From the NCBI RefSeq assembly GCF_017814915.1, contig NZ_JAGIPZ010000015.1, positions 25,980-89,979 of the forward strand: 64,000 nucleotides of DNA, written 5' to 3'. This DNA is from Herbaspirillum sp. LeCh32-8 (GTDB lineage: Bacteria > Pseudomonadota > Gammaproteobacteria > Burkholderiales > Burkholderiaceae_D). The notes below the pieces were generated by a model. That model did not search any database and was not told the origin of the DNA. It worked only from the letters and a program-made list of their open reading frames with translations. Within the stretch, counting starts at the first letter, position 1, and each line of letters starts with the position of its first letter. Shown here in pieces: positions 9,004-17,829 of this stretch. The position numbers and the translations under genes are program-made.

Positions 9004-9933
9004 GTGGTTCATGTGCATAGGCGCAGCCTTGGTCGCTCGACCAGGGTGTGCGCAGGTTCGTTGTCCGCGGCGCTGGCATTGACATGCCTGGCGCCGGCCT
9101 TGGCGTGCGCCGAAGGTACGCTGGACAAGATCCGTCGCACAGGCACCATGGTCATCGCTTATCCCGACAACCGCTTCCCCTTCGCCGAAGCCGCCGACAA
9201 CGGCAGCGCAGCCGGCTACTCCATCGACATTTGCCGCAAGATCGCCGACGCCGTGCGGCGTGAGCTGAAGTTGCCGCAGATGCAGCTCAGATTCCTGCAG
9301 GTCAACTCCAGCGGCCGCTTCGACGCGATCGCTCGCGACCAGGCCGACATCGAGTGCGGCAGCACCACCAACAACGCAGCGCGCCGCGAGCGATTCGCCT
9401 TCACTATTCCCCATTTCTATACCTCCACGCGCATGATGGTGCGCGCCGATGCGGGCATCCATTCGTGGCTCGATATGCGCGACAAACGCGTGGTGACGGT
9501 GCGCCAGAGTTCCGTCTTGCCCTATGTGAAGGCACGCGACGCTGCCGGTGCGCTTAATCTGCGCTGGACGGAAGTGGGGCGCGATCTGGACGCCATCGCG
9601 ATGGTGACGGAGGGGCGCGTGGATGCGTACGTGGATGACGATGTGTTGCTGTCGTCGCACCGCAGCGCGGTGGAACGGCCGGAGTTGCTCGCCGTGGTCG
9701 GCGAAGCGCTCGCGGTGGAACCGTATGCAATGATGGTGCGCAAGAACGACGCGGCTTTCAAGGCGGTGGTGGATCGCGAGATGGTGCGCATCATTTCCGA
9801 TGGCGAGATCTACAGCCTTTACGACAAATGGTTCATGCGCCCGGTGGGCGCGCATCGACAGGCGCTGGGGCTGACGATGAGTTATCTGTTGCGTGACTCG
9901 TTCCGCTTCCCTTCCGATAAGGCGGCGGAATAG
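9004..9933 (+). CDS. GltI-like amino-acid ABC transporter substrate-binding protein (second copy)
   Basis: This is a family 3 solute-binding protein of about 309 residues. It has an N-terminal signal peptide ending near ALACA and the domain start GTLDKIRRTGTMVIAYPDNR. ADIECGSTTNNAARRERFAF parallels DISCDSATNNKERWNQVAF in the gltI product downstream, so the two are paralogs. The start is uncertain: GTG 9004 follows GGAGG by 4 bp, and GTG 9013 is possible. It has no permease of its own next to it and lies between gdhA and gltI. It may share GltJKL or act as a sensor-like binding protein; both are inference. Confidence 0.82.
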   Translation: MVHVHRRSLGRSTRVCAGSLSAALALTCLAPALACAEGTLDKIRRTGTMVIAYPDNRFPFAEAADNGSAAGYSIDICRKIADAVRRELKLPQMQLRFLQVNSSGRFDAIARDQADIECGSTTNNAARRERFAFTIPHFYTSTRMMVRADAGIHSWLDMRDKRVVTVRQSSVLPYVKARDAAGALNLRWTEVGRDLDAIAMVTEGRVDAYVDDDVLLSSHRSAVERPELLAVVGEALAVEPYAMMVRKNDAAFKAVVDREMVRIISDGEIYSLYDKWFMRPVGAHRQALGLTMSYLLRDSFRFPSDKAAE

Positions 9934-10405
9934 AGTGTTTCTGGCATGGATATTGCTGGCGTATCAATAAGTCGGCGCGCGAGGGCGGCGGCAGTCAAGC
10001 CCGATTCGATGCCGCGAAAGCATGACCGGCGGCATTGCCGCCTCATGTAAGATGATGCGGGGTTTGTCGCGAGGGAACCGGGCGCCGCAGCGTGTCCGGC
10101 AGCGCAAGCCGGCATCGAAGAAAGTAAGGATTTGCGGGTTTCGGAATGGGGCGTGGGCTTATGTCGTACAATGCCGCCGCCGCGACTTGCACATGTGGAA
10201 TTCACCGCAGCGTATCGGCTGCCGCCGTGACCGGCGGCGACCGTTGTGCCCGGATGAAGAAAAAAGCCTGCGAAGATATGGCTTTTACAACAAAAAAGAG
10301 GCATGGCAACAGGACCGGCAAGCCTCGCCCCGTGGACGGCCTTGGCTGTTTTTGGGATAGGGCTTTTGGTACACTACGTAAAAAATTTTTCCAGGAGGTC
10401 ACACA
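9934..10405. other. Intergenic region before gltI, with probable gltI promoter
   Basis: No convincing gene is seen in these 472 bp. A short hairpin (GGCGGC-ATT-GCCGCC) lies at 10028-10042. An extended -10 element TGGTACACT at 10368-10376 is a plausible gltI promoter, but the -35 is poor. A near-perfect ribosome binding site AGGAGGT (10393-10399) sits 6 bp before the gltI ATG. Stretches before it are AT-richer than the surroundings. Confidence 0.5.
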
Positions 10406-11353
10406 ATGAAGTTATTGAAGCTAGCAGGGGTTTTGGTCGGCGCAAGCGTTCTGATGAGCTCGGTTCACGCTGAAGAATTCAGCGGCCGTCTGAAGAAGAT
10501 CAAGGACTCCGGCACCCTGACACTGGGCGTTCGCGATTCCTCGATTCCGTTCTCGTATCTGGACGACAAGCAGTCCTACCAAGGCTACTCGATCGACCTG
10601 TGCCTGAAGGCCGCGACCGCGATCCAGAAGAAGCTGGGCCTGACGTCCCTGAACATCAAGATGGTTCCGGTGACTTCGGCCACCCGTATCCCTCTGATCG
10701 CCAACGGCACCACCGACATTTCCTGCGACTCCGCGACCAACAACAAGGAACGCTGGAATCAGGTGGCTTTCTCGGTGACTGAATTCGTGACCGCCAACCG
10801 CTTCCTGTCGAAGAAGTCGGCTAACCTGAAGACCCTGGACGACCTGAAGGGCAAGACCATCGTGTCGACCTCGGGCACTTCCAACCTGAAGCAGATCACC
10901 GGCCTGAACGCCGAGCGCAACCTGGGCATGAACATCCTGGCTGCCAAGGATCACGCTGAAGCTTTCCTGATGGTCGAAACCGGCCGTGCCGCCGCTTTCG
11001 TGATGGACGACATCCTGCTGTCGGGCCTGGCCGCCAACTCCAAGGCGCCTGCCGACTACGAAGTCTCCAAGGAAGCGCTGTCGGTTGAGCCGTACGGTCT
11101 GATCCTGCCGAAGGGCGACGATGCCTTCAAGAAGGTCGTGGACGATGCGCTGACCGTGGTCTACAAGGGCGACGACATCAAGAAGATCTACGGCAAGTGG
11201 TTCCAGTCGCCGATCCCGCCGAAGGGTATCAACCTGAACGTGCCGATGAGCCCGCAGCTGCAAGCCGTGATGGCAAAGCCGACCGATTCGCCGGATCCGG
11301 CAGCTTACGCTGTCGTGCCGGACGCCCAGAAGAACATGGGCAAGAAGAAGTAA
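10406..11353 (+). CDS. gltI: Glutamate/aspartate ABC transporter periplasmic binding protein
   Basis: The 315-residue protein starts with a signal peptide (MKLLKLAGVLVGASVLMSSVHA) and matches GltI: GTLTLGVRDSSIPFSYLDD, then DISCDSATNNKERW and ALSVEPYGLILPKGDD. It captures glutamate or aspartate in the periplasm and delivers it to GltJK. The start is fixed by an AGGAGGT ribosome binding site. It is followed by a terminator and then gltJ, gltK and gltL. Codon use is strikingly regular (CTG, ATC, AAG), as in highly expressed genes, which fits an abundant binding protein. Confidence 0.95.
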   Translation: MKLLKLAGVLVGASVLMSSVHAEEFSGRLKKIKDSGTLTLGVRDSSIPFSYLDDKQSYQGYSIDLCLKAATAIQKKLGLTSLNIKMVPVTSATRIPLIANGTTDISCDSATNNKERWNQVAFSVTEFVTANRFLSKKSANLKTLDDLKGKTIVSTSGTSNLKQITGLNAERNLGMNILAAKDHAEAFLMVETGRAAAFVMDDILLSGLAANSKAPADYEVSKEALSVEPYGLILPKGDDAFKKVVDDALTVVYKGDDIKKIYGKWFQSPIPPKGINLNVPMSPQLQAVMAKPTDSPDPAAYAVVPDAQKNMGKKK

Positions 11354-11381
11354 TCGGTAGGTTGCCTAGCGCAATATGACG

Positions 11382-11407
11382 AAACGGGGGCCTGTCCCCC
11401 GTTTTGT
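11382..11407 (+). terminator. Terminator between gltI and gltJ (probable partial terminator)
   Basis: AAACGGGGG (11382-11390) pairs perfectly with CCCCCGTTT (11396-11404), followed by TGTTT. It lies 28 bp after gltI and about 150 bp before gltJ. It would let gltI be transcribed much more than the membrane genes. Confidence 0.8.
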
Positions 11408-11557
11408 TTAACCGGCTGTCAAAGCTCGTTGCCATATCGCAATTTGCAATGATCCTTTTTTCCACGGCAACCGGTGCGGACCGTAACACAAAGCGGCGCG
11501 GCATTTGCCTGGTGACCGCGCCCGACAGATTGACTCGAAACAGAGACGAGGCCATTT

Positions 11558-12307
11558 ATGCATTACAACTGGAATTGGGGAATCTTCTGGGAGATGTCTC
11601 CCGACGGCATTCCCTACATCGATACCCTGCTGGCGGGCCTGAAATGGACCCTGGCCACTGCGGCATGCGCCTGGATCATGGCACTGGTCCTGGGCACCAT
11701 CTTCGGTACCCTCCGTACAACAACAAAACCATGGGTCGTGAGCATCGCCAACGGCTACGTGGAGCTTTTCCGCAATATTCCTCTGCTGGTGCAGATGTTC
11801 CTCTGGTATTTCGTGATGCCGGAACTGATGCCCGGTTCGATCGGCGACTGGCTCAAGGGCCTGCCTGACGCTTCGTTCGTCACGGCGACCCTGGCGCTGG
11901 GCTTCTTCACCTCCTCGCGTGTGGCGGTGCAGGTGACTACCGGCATCCAGGCGCTGCCGCGCGGCCAACGCATGGCCGGCGCCGCGCTCGGTCTGACCCC
12001 GACCCAGACCTATCGCTACGTGCTGCTGCCGATGGCGTTCCGCATCATCATCCCGGCGCTGACCAACGAGTTCGCCGCGATCATCAAGAACAGCTCGGTG
12101 GCGTTGACCATCGGTCTGGTCGAGCTGACCGCCGCCACCTACTCGATGCGCGAGTTCACCTTCCAGACCTTCGAGGCGCTGACCGGTGCGACCATCATCT
12201 ACATCGTCATTTCCGTCATCGCGCTGCTGCTGGCACGCCTGCTGGAACGAGTGACCGCTGTGCCTGGCTACATTTCCAGCGGCAGCACCAGTGCGGGAGG
12301 GCATTGA
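11558..12307 (+). CDS. gltJ: Glutamate/aspartate ABC transporter permease
   Basis: The 249-residue membrane protein belongs to the HisMQ/GltJ permease family. Segments include LELFRNIPLLVQMFLWYF-type helices (here VELFRNIPLLVQ) and the cytoplasmic EAA-like loop around GAALGLTPTQTYRYVLLP, which contacts the ATPase. It forms the inner-membrane channel with GltK. The coding end is 3 bp before the gltK start, so the two are translated together. The ribosome binding site before ATG 11558 is weak. Confidence 0.93.
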   Translation: MHYNWNWGIFWEMSPDGIPYIDTLLAGLKWTLATAACAWIMALVLGTIFGTLRTTTKPWVVSIANGYVELFRNIPLLVQMFLWYFVMPELMPGSIGDWLKGLPDASFVTATLALGFFTSSRVAVQVTTGIQALPRGQRMAGAALGLTPTQTYRYVLLPMAFRIIIPALTNEFAAIIKNSSVALTIGLVELTAATYSMREFTFQTFEALTGATIIYIVISVIALLLARLLERVTAVPGYISSGSTSAGGH

Positions 12308-12310
12308 TCC

Positions 12311-13006
12311 ATGTTCAGCAATTTCGACTTCGACGTTATCCAGCGTTCCTGGGTCTACCTGTTCACGACCGGCCTGAAGTTCACGCTGATCCTGACCATC
12401 ACAGCCATGCTGGGCGGCATCATTCTCGGCACGCTGCTGGCGATGATGCGCCTGTCGTCCAACAAGCCGCTGTCGTTCATCGCCACGACCTACGTCAACC
12501 TGATCCGCTCGATCCCGCTGGTGCTGGTGATCTTCTGGTTCTACTTCCTGGTGCCGTTCATCGGGGCGTGGATCATCGGCGCCTCCGAGCCCATCCAGGT
12601 CGGCGCCTTCCAGTCGGCGTTGATCACGTTCATCCTGTTCGAGGCCGCCTACTATTGCGAAATCATGCGTTCGGGCATCCAGTCGATTCCGCGCGGCCAG
12701 GTGTTTGCCGGTTACGCGATCGGCATGAACTACTGGCAGATGATGGGCAACGTGGTGCTGCCGCAGGCGTTTCGTAACGTGACGCCGATCCTGCTGACCC
12801 AGACCATCGTTCTGTTCCAGGACGTGTCGCTGGTGTACGTGCTGGGTTCGGTGCCGGACTTCGTCACCAGCGCATCCAAGATCGCGCAGCGTGACGGCCG
12901 CCTGGTGGAAATGTATCTGTTCGTGGCGGTGGTGTACTTCGTGTTGAGCTTCGGCCTGTCGCAACTGGTCAAGCGCTTCCAGAAGAAGATCGCCATCATC
13001 CGCTAA
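12311..13006 (+). CDS. gltK: Glutamate/aspartate ABC transporter permease
   Basis: The 231-residue protein is the second HisMQ-type permease, with NLIRSIPLVLVIFWFYFLVPF and the loop YAIGMNYWQMMGNVVLPQAF that docks on the ATPase. It follows gltJ by 3 bp. The pair GltJ/GltK with GltI and GltL makes a complete importer. A GC-rich intercistronic hairpin follows before gltL. Confidence 0.93.
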   Translation: MFSNFDFDVIQRSWVYLFTTGLKFTLILTITAMLGGIILGTLLAMMRLSSNKPLSFIATTYVNLIRSIPLVLVIFWFYFLVPFIGAWIIGASEPIQVGAFQSALITFILFEAAYYCEIMRSGIQSIPRGQVFAGYAIGMNYWQMMGNVVLPQAFRNVTPILLTQTIVLFQDVSLVYVLGSVPDFVTSASKIAQRDGRLVEMYLFVAVVYFVLSFGLSQLVKRFQKKIAIIR

Positions 13007-13016
13007 GCCTTATGAC

Positions 13017-13045
13017 GGCGGCCCGCCGATGAAGGCCGGGCCGCC
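13017..13045 (+). other. Intercistronic hairpin between gltK and gltL
   Basis: GGCGGCCCG (13017-13025) pairs with CGGGCCGCC (13037-13045). There is no T-run, so it is more likely an mRNA-stabilising or processing hairpin than a terminator. Confidence 0.55.
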
Positions 13046-13074
13046 CAACGAATCGAGAAATTCAGGAGAAACAA

Positions 13075-13803
13075 ATGATTGAACTCAACAACGTCAGCAA
13101 GTGGTACGGCAGCTTCCAGGTTCTGACCGACTGCACGACCTCGGTGAAAAAAGGCGACGTGGTGGTGGTGTGCGGCCCGTCCGGTTCGGGCAAGTCGACG
13201 CTGATCAAGACCGTCAACGGCCTGGAGCCGTTCCAGAAGGGCACCATCACCGTGGACGGCGTGTCCGTGGGCGACCCGAAGACCAATCTGTCCAAGCTGC
13301 GCGCGCGCATCGGCATGGTGTTCCAGAACTTCGAACTGTTCCCGCACTTGTCCATCCGTGACAACCTGACCATCGGCCAGATCAAGGTGCTAGGCCGCTC
13401 CAAAGACGAAGCGACCGAAAAGGGCCTGAAGTACCTGGACCGCGTGGGCCTGCTGGCGCACAAGGACAAGTTCCCGGGCCAGCTGTCCGGCGGCCAGCAG
13501 CAGCGCGTGGCGATCGCCCGCGCGCTGTCGATGGACCCGATCGCCATGCTGTTCGACGAGCCGACCTCGGCGCTCGACCCGGAAATGATCAACGAAGTGC
13601 TGGACGTCATGGTCGGCCTGGCCCAGGAAGGCATGACCATGATGGTCGTGACCCACGAAATGGGCTTCGCCCGCAAGGTGGCCAACCGCGTGGTGTTCAT
13701 GGACAAGGGCGTGGTCGTGGAAGATTGCGCCAAGGATGAGTTCTTCGCTTCGCCGCGTTCGGAACGTGCGCGCGACTTCCTGGCCAAGATCATCACCCAC
13801 TGA
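13075..13803 (+). CDS. gltL: Glutamate/aspartate ABC transporter ATP-binding protein
   Basis: The 242-residue ATPase has Walker A GPSGSGKST near residues 35-43, the signature LSGGQQQRVAIARAL, Walker B and D-loop AMLFDEPTSALDP, and the switch histidine in VVTHEMGFA. It powers glutamate/aspartate import through GltJK. The ribosome binding site is CAGGAGAA just before the ATG. It ends the operon, with a strong terminator 19 bp after the stop. Confidence 0.95.
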   Translation: MIELNNVSKWYGSFQVLTDCTTSVKKGDVVVVCGPSGSGKSTLIKTVNGLEPFQKGTITVDGVSVGDPKTNLSKLRARIGMVFQNFELFPHLSIRDNLTIGQIKVLGRSKDEATEKGLKYLDRVGLLAHKDKFPGQLSGGQQQRVAIARALSMDPIAMLFDEPTSALDPEMINEVLDVMVGLAQEGMTMMVVTHEMGFARKVANRVVFMDKGVVVEDCAKDEFFASPRSERARDFLAKIITH

Positions 13804-13822
13804 TCCCGGATCCGGATGGACC

Positions 13823-13859
13823 AAGGCCGCATCGGCGACGATGCGGCCTTTTTTCTTTT
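13823..13859 (+). terminator. Terminator of the glt operon
   Basis: The perfect 12-bp stem AAGGCCGCATCG / CGATGCGGCCTT has a 4-nt loop and is followed by a T-rich tract. Confidence 0.9.
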
Positions 13860-14012
13860 GTCCGACATCAAAGCGGCGCGCTGGCCTGCTGTCCGGGGTG
13901 CTTGACGGCTACGGTAGAATACGCAGCTTGAAGGACATCGCGGCAACTCCACCAGCCCGCATCCGCCGGGATGCCTCGCCAGACCCACATTCCACACCGA
14001 AAGACCACCGCA

Positions 14013-15047
14013 ATGAGCAACGACCTGACCATCACCCGCCCGGACGACTGGCACCTGCACCTGCGCGACGGCGCCACCATGGCCGATGTGCTGCCGCACA
14101 CCGCGCGCCAGTTTGCGCGCGCGATCGTGATGCCCAACCTGAAGCCGCCGGTCACCACCACCGCCCAGGCAGCAGCGTACCGCGACCGCATCCTGGCCGC
14201 GCTGCCCGATGGCATGACGTTCGAGCCGCTGATGGTGCTGTACCTGACCGACAATACCCCGCCCGAAGAAATCCGCCGCGCCAAGGAAAGCGGCTTCGTC
14301 AAGGCGGTCAAGCTGTACCCCGCCGGCGCCACCACCAATTCCGACGCCGGCGTGACCGATCTGGGCAAGTGCTACAAGACGCTGGAAGTGTTGCAGGAAA
14401 CCGGCATGCCCTTCCTGGTTCACGGCGAAGTGACCGACCCGGCGATCGACCTGTTCGACCGCGAAGCCGTGTTCATCGACCGCATCATGAAGCCGCTGCG
14501 CAAGACCATGCCGGAGCTCAAAGTGGTGTTCGAGCACATCACCACCAAGGAGGCGGCCGACTACGTGCTGGCAGGCGAAGGCCCGACCGCGGCGACCATC
14601 ACCGCGCACCACCTGCTGTTCAACCGCAACGAGATCTTCAAGGGCGGCATCCGTCCGCATTACTACTGCCTGCCGGTCCTGAAGCGCGAAACCCACCGCC
14701 AGGCGCTGGTGGCGGCCGCTACCTCGGGCCATGACAAGTTCTTCCTCGGCACCGACTCGGCGCCGCACGCCAAGGGCTTGAAGGAGCACGCCTGCGGCTG
14801 CGCCGGCTGCTACACCGCGCTGCACGCGCTGGAGCTGTACGCCCAGGCCTTCGACCAGGCCGGCGCGCTGGACAAGTTCGAAGCCTTCGCCAGTTTCAAC
14901 GGCCCGGCCTTCTACGACCTGCCGCGCAACGAAGGTACGGTGACCCTGAAGCGTGAAAGCTGGACCATTCCGGCCGAGCTGCCCATGGGCGACACCACCG
15001 TGGTGCCGCTGTCTGCCGGCGAGCAAATCAATTGGAAGATGGTCTGA
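14013..15047 (+). CDS. pyrC: Dihydroorotase (class II)
   Basis: The 344-residue enzyme closes carbamoyl-aspartate to dihydroorotate in pyrimidine synthesis. The metal-binding [10 protein letters not shown] (His14, His16), the carboxylated lysine Lys100 in VKLYPAG, and the LGTDSAPH motif are all present. Length matches E. coli PyrC-type class II enzymes. ATG 14013 aligns with the family N-terminus, and an upstream ATG is not supported. It stands 81 bp before coq7 and may be co-transcribed with it. Confidence 0.95.
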   Translation: MSNDLTITRPDDWHLHLRDGATMADVLPHTARQFARAIVMPNLKPPVTTTAQAAAYRDRILAALPDGMTFEPLMVLYLTDNTPPEEIRRAKESGFVKAVKLYPAGATTNSDAGVTDLGKCYKTLEVLQETGMPFLVHGEVTDPAIDLFDREAVFIDRIMKPLRKTMPELKVVFEHITTKEAADYVLAGEGPTAATITAHHLLFNRNEIFKGGIRPHYYCLPVLKRETHRQALVAAATSGHDKFFLGTDSAPHAKGLKEHACGCAGCYTALHALELYAQAFDQAGALDKFEAFASFNGPAFYDLPRNEGTVTLKRESWTIPAELPMGDTTVVPLSAGEQINWKMV

Positions 15048-15127
15048 TCGCTTGAGCGACCGGTCGTCGTCCTTCGTCCCCGGCTACGGCCGGGATGGTA
15101 TTCACAACAAGAGAAAGGCTGCGGTGC

Positions 15128-15754
15128 ATGCTATTCGTTGACCAACTGATTTCCGATTTCGACAAGGCGCTGCGCGTGATCAATGGCGTGGTGTTCGAAA
15201 GCCGCCCGAATCCCGGGCGCGGCTTGCCCGATGGCGTCATGAGCGAGGACGAGAAGCGGCACGCGGCCGGGCTGATGCGGGTCAACAATGTCGGCGAAGT
15301 GTGCGCACAGGCGCTATACGACGCCCAGGGCCGTTTCGCGCAGAAGCGCGAGATCAAGAACGCCTTCGAGCGCGCCGGCATCGAGGAAGAGGATCATCTG
15401 GCCTGGACCGCCGAGCGTCTGCGCGAGCTGGGTTCGCACACCAGCCTGCTGAACCCGCTGTGGTACGGCGGCGCCTATGTGCTGGGCAGCATTGCGGCGC
15501 GCCTGGGCGATGCGCGCAACCTGGGTTTCGTCTCCGAGACCGAGCGCCAGGTCGAGCTGCATCTGATGGGGCATCTGGAAAAACTGCCGGCGCAGGACAA
15601 CCGTTCGCGCGCCATCGTCGATCAGATGCGCATCGACGAGATCGAGCACGGCCAGGCGGCGCGCGACCTGGGCGCGGCCGAGATGCCGGCGCCCATCAAG
15701 GGTGTGATGAAGGCGATGTCCAAGGTGATGACGACCGTGGCTTACCGCATCTGA
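15128..15754 (+). CDS. coq7: 2-polyprenyl-3-methyl-6-methoxy-1,4-benzoquinone hydroxylase
   Basis: The 208-residue protein is a Coq7-type di-iron hydroxylase of ubiquinone synthesis. Carboxylate/histidine ligands sit in NNVGEVCAQALY, EEEDHLAWTAERL and DEIEHGQAA. The chosen ATG (MLFVDQLISDFDKALR) matches the family start; an upstream ATG adds 11 unlikely residues. It acts at the inner membrane on a late quinone intermediate. Burkholderiales often carry Coq7 in place of the flavin-dependent UbiF. Confidence 0.93.
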   Translation: MLFVDQLISDFDKALRVINGVVFESRPNPGRGLPDGVMSEDEKRHAAGLMRVNNVGEVCAQALYDAQGRFAQKREIKNAFERAGIEEEDHLAWTAERLRELGSHTSLLNPLWYGGAYVLGSIAARLGDARNLGFVSETERQVELHLMGHLEKLPAQDNRSRAIVDQMRIDEIEHGQAARDLGAAEMPAPIKGVMKAMSKVMTTVAYRI

Positions 15755-15773
15755 TGCGATATTCGCAGCAATG

Positions 15774-15800
15774 AAAAAAGCGGCCTCGGGCCGCTTTTTT
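15774..15800. terminator. Symmetric terminator between convergent coq7 and osmC
   Basis: AAAAAAGCGGCC / GGCCGCTTTTTT with a TCG loop has A and T runs on both sides, so it can terminate in both directions. Confidence 0.88.
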
Positions 15801-15840
15801 CATTTCCGCCGCCGGCAGGGCGCAGGCGGGGTGATGGGAA

Positions 15841-16308
15841 TTACTGTTGCTGGGCAGCGGCCGACGAGGTATCGGTCAGGTCGTCGATGATCTCGAAGGA
15901 ATGCGTCATCTCTGCGGTCTTCTCCAGCATGATCGAGGCCGAGCAGTATTTGTCGTGGGACAGCTTGATGGCGCGCTCCACCACGTTGGCCTTGAGGTTG
16001 CGGCCGCGCACGGTGAAGTGGAAGTGGATCTTGGTGAACACCTTGGGGTCGGCGTCGGCGCGCTCGGACTTCAGGGTCACGTCGCAGCCGCGCACGTCTT
16101 GGCCGCTCTTGCGCAGGATCACCACCACATCGTAGGCGGTGCAGCCGCCGGTGCCGGCCAGCACCACTTCCATGGGGCGCGGCGCTAGGTTGCGGCCGCC
16201 GCCGTCGGGCGCGCCGTCCATCGTCAACAGGTGGCCCGAGCCGGTTTCAGCGGTAAAGGTCATGCCGGACAAGCCGGTCCAGCGCACTGTGCATTCCATC
16301 TGAGTCAT
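15841..16308 (-). CDS. OsmC/YhfA family protein
   Basis: The 155-residue protein has the two conserved OsmC-family cysteines in GTGGCTAYDVV and KYCSAS, and the APRPMEVVLAG motif. The family reduces organic hydroperoxides with these thiols; this member is closer to the YhfA branch, whose substrate is not settled. The start at 16308 (MTQMECTVRW) was chosen because the 62 residues upstream of it in the open frame do not look like protein. The C-terminus is Ala/Gln-rich. Confidence 0.87.
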   Translation of the reverse strand: MTQMECTVRWTGLSGMTFTAETGSGHLLTMDGAPDGGGRNLAPRPMEVVLAGTGGCTAYDVVVILRKSGQDVRGCDVTLKSERADADPKVFTKIHFHFTVRGRNLKANVVERAIKLSHDKYCSASIMLEKTAEMTHSFEIIDDLTDTSSAAAQQQ

Positions 16309-16532
16309 CCAAATTGGTTGGGGAAGGGCGGTATTGTAACTTTTGGCGCGCGATGTCGCTGCGGCATCGACGCAGGAGGGGCGTCCGGCAAAGGGAAAAT
16401 GGTGATTTTTTGCGTTGCGGAAAATATTCATTTGGTTATCGGCCGATAACTGGTTTTTGCGCATTGCTGAGTCGCTTAAGTCCAACAAATACAAGGGCTG
16501 TGGTGCGATTCGAAAAAAACTTCAAATAGATA

Positions 16533-16561
16533 TTGCGACGCACAAACCCCTTTGCTATATT
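16533..16561 (+). promoter_or_regulatory. Promoter of candidate small RNA
   Basis: TTGCGA (16533-16538) and TATATT (16556-16561) are separated by 17 bp, an ideal sigma-70 layout. No gene starts in the correct frame downstream before a terminator, so it most simply drives a short RNA. Confidence 0.65.
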
Positions 16562-16567
16562 GAATTC

Positions 16568-16660
16568 AACGGAAGTTTTTGCAGCACGTAACGATGTCTC
16601 CTCCACCCTCCTCATTGGTGTGGATTAAACCCGGAACCACTGTTTCCGGGTTTTTTTTTG
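16568..16660 (+). ncRNA. Candidate small regulatory RNA with anti-Shine-Dalgarno motifs
   Basis: About 90 nt are framed by a good promoter and a strong terminator (AAACCCGGAA at 16627-16636 pairing with TTTCCGGGTTT, then a run of T). The middle holds CTCCTCC (16598-16604) and CCCTCCTC (16606-16613), which could pair with ribosome binding sites, as in several known small RNAs. The remainder of the 634-bp gap between osmC and rplM (16309-16942) shows no gene. Function is inferred only from layout. Confidence 0.55.
16627..16659 (+). terminator. Terminator of candidate small RNA
   Basis: The 10-bp stem with a 6-nt loop is followed by nine or more T. No coding gene precedes it on this strand for more than 800 bp. 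Confidence 0.85.
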
Positions 16661-16783
16661 TCCTCTTTGTTCTTTTTCAGCCAGGACTACGCCCTGCGCA
16701 TCAAAAAAGTTTCCCGTCTGTCATCAAATCCCGCCTGAAGCCGTGCCCAGTGGCCATCGATGCCACAGCGAGTCCGAAACCTT

Positions 16784-16813
16784 TTGACGCTAAGTCTTTA
16801 AAAAGGCTATAAT
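16784..16813 (+). promoter_or_regulatory. rplM-rpsI promoter
   Basis: TTGACG (16784-16789) and a perfect TATAAT (16808-16813) are 18 bp apart. The predicted start leaves a leader of about 120 nt before rplM, long enough for a regulatory structure, but I cannot assign one. Confidence 0.8.
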
Positions 16814-16942
16814 TCTCGGCTTTCCCATGCGCTCGGGAAGATAAAAGGATGAGACCGCAAGGCGCCGCGGCATGCAGCAACGCCGCACGCACGAGCGGAA
16901 CCGCCACTTTGAGCGTTTATTTATTGATAGAGAAAGTCAAAC

Positions 16943-17371
16943 ATGAAGACCTTTTCCGCTAAAGCCCATGAGGTTCAGCGCGAGTGGTTCGTGATTGACG
17001 CGACGGACTTGGTCCTCGGACGTGTTGCCAGCGAAGTGGCACTCCGACTGCGCGGCAAGCACAAACCCGAATTCACTCCGCACGTCGACACCGGTGACTT
17101 CATCGTCGTCGTCAACGCAGGCAAGCTGCGCGTGACCGGCACCAAGGCCACTGAAAAGACCTATTTCCGCCACAGCGGTTATCCGGGCGGCATCTACGAA
17201 ACCAACTTCCTGAAGATGCAACAGCGTTTCCCCGGCCGTGCGCTGGAGAAGGCCGTCAAGGGCATGCTGCCCAAGGGTCCGCTGGGCTACGCAATGATCA
17301 AGAAGCTGAAGGTCTACGCAGATGGCAACCATCCGCATTCCGCTCAGCAACCGAAACCTCTCGCGCTCTAA
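16943..17371 (+). CDS. rplM: 50S ribosomal protein L13
   Basis: The 142-residue protein matches bacterial L13 throughout: [20 protein letters not shown] at the start, [21 protein letters not shown], and [20 protein letters not shown]. It is an early-assembling large-subunit protein. It starts a two-gene operon with rpsI, 9 bp apart, behind a strong consensus promoter. Confidence 0.98.
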   Translation: MKTFSAKAHEVQREWFVIDATDLVLGRVASEVALRLRGKHKPEFTPHVDTGDFIVVVNAGKLRVTGTKATEKTYFRHSGYPGGIYETNFLKMQQRFPGRALEKAVKGMLPKGPLGYAMIKKLKVYADGNHPHSAQQPKPLAL

Positions 17372-17380
17372 GGAATAGAC

Positions 17381-17773
17381 ATGATCGGTAACTACAATTA
17401 CGGAACCGGCCGTCGCAAGAGTGCTGTGGCTCGTGTTTTCATCAAGGCAGGTTCGGGCCAGATCGTTGTCAACGGCAAGCCCGCCGCTGAGTACTTCTCC
17501 CGCGAAACCGGCCTGATGGTGATCCGTCAGCCGCTGGAACTGACCGGCAACGTTGAACGTTTCGACATCAAGGTCAACGTTCACGGTGGCGGCGAGTCCG
17601 GCCAAGCCGGCGCTGTGCGCCACGGCATCACCCGCGCCCTGATCGACTACGACGCCGGCCTGAAGTCGGCTCTGTCGAACGCAGGCTTCGTCACTCGTGA
17701 CGCGCGTGAAGTCGAACGTAAGAAGGTTGGTCTGCGCAAGGCACGTCGCGCAAAGCAATTCTCGAAGCGTTAA
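17381..17773 (+). CDS. rpsI: 30S ribosomal protein S9
   Basis: The 130-residue protein matches S9: [38 protein letters not shown], and the basic C-terminal [17 protein letters not shown] that reaches toward the P-site tRNA. It follows rplM in the usual order and is closed by a terminator. Confidence 0.98.
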   Translation: MIGNYNYGTGRRKSAVARVFIKAGSGQIVVNGKPAAEYFSRETGLMVIRQPLELTGNVERFDIKVNVHGGGESGQAGAVRHGITRALIDYDAGLKSALSNAGFVTRDAREVERKKVGLRKARRAKQFSKR

Positions 17774-17792
17774 TCGCCTCTTGCATTACAGA

Positions 17793-17829
17793 AAGCCGTC
17801 GGCAGTCATGCCGGCGGCTTTTTGCTTTT
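17793..17829 (+). terminator. Terminator of rplM-rpsI
   Basis: AAGCCGTCGGCA pairs with TGCCGGCGGCTT (one wobble) around a GTCA loop, followed by TTTTTGCTTTTT. Confidence 0.9.

Noticed and set aside
10022..10409. Two short plus-strand frames before gltI
   Set aside because: They have no ribosome binding site or similarity and overlap the gltI promoter and start.
11408..15026. Long minus-strand frames opposite gltJKL and pyrC
   Set aside because: They lack any family motif and lie opposite complete, strongly supported genes.
16579..16812. 77-codon frame starting in the candidate small RNA
   Set aside because: It reads straight through a strong terminator and a phenylalanine run coded by the T-tract, then overlaps the rplM promoter.
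16814..16942. rplM leader considered as a ribosomal-protein autoregulatory structure
   Set aside because: Some GC stems are possible, but I cannot match them to a known L13 or S9 leader from sequence alone.
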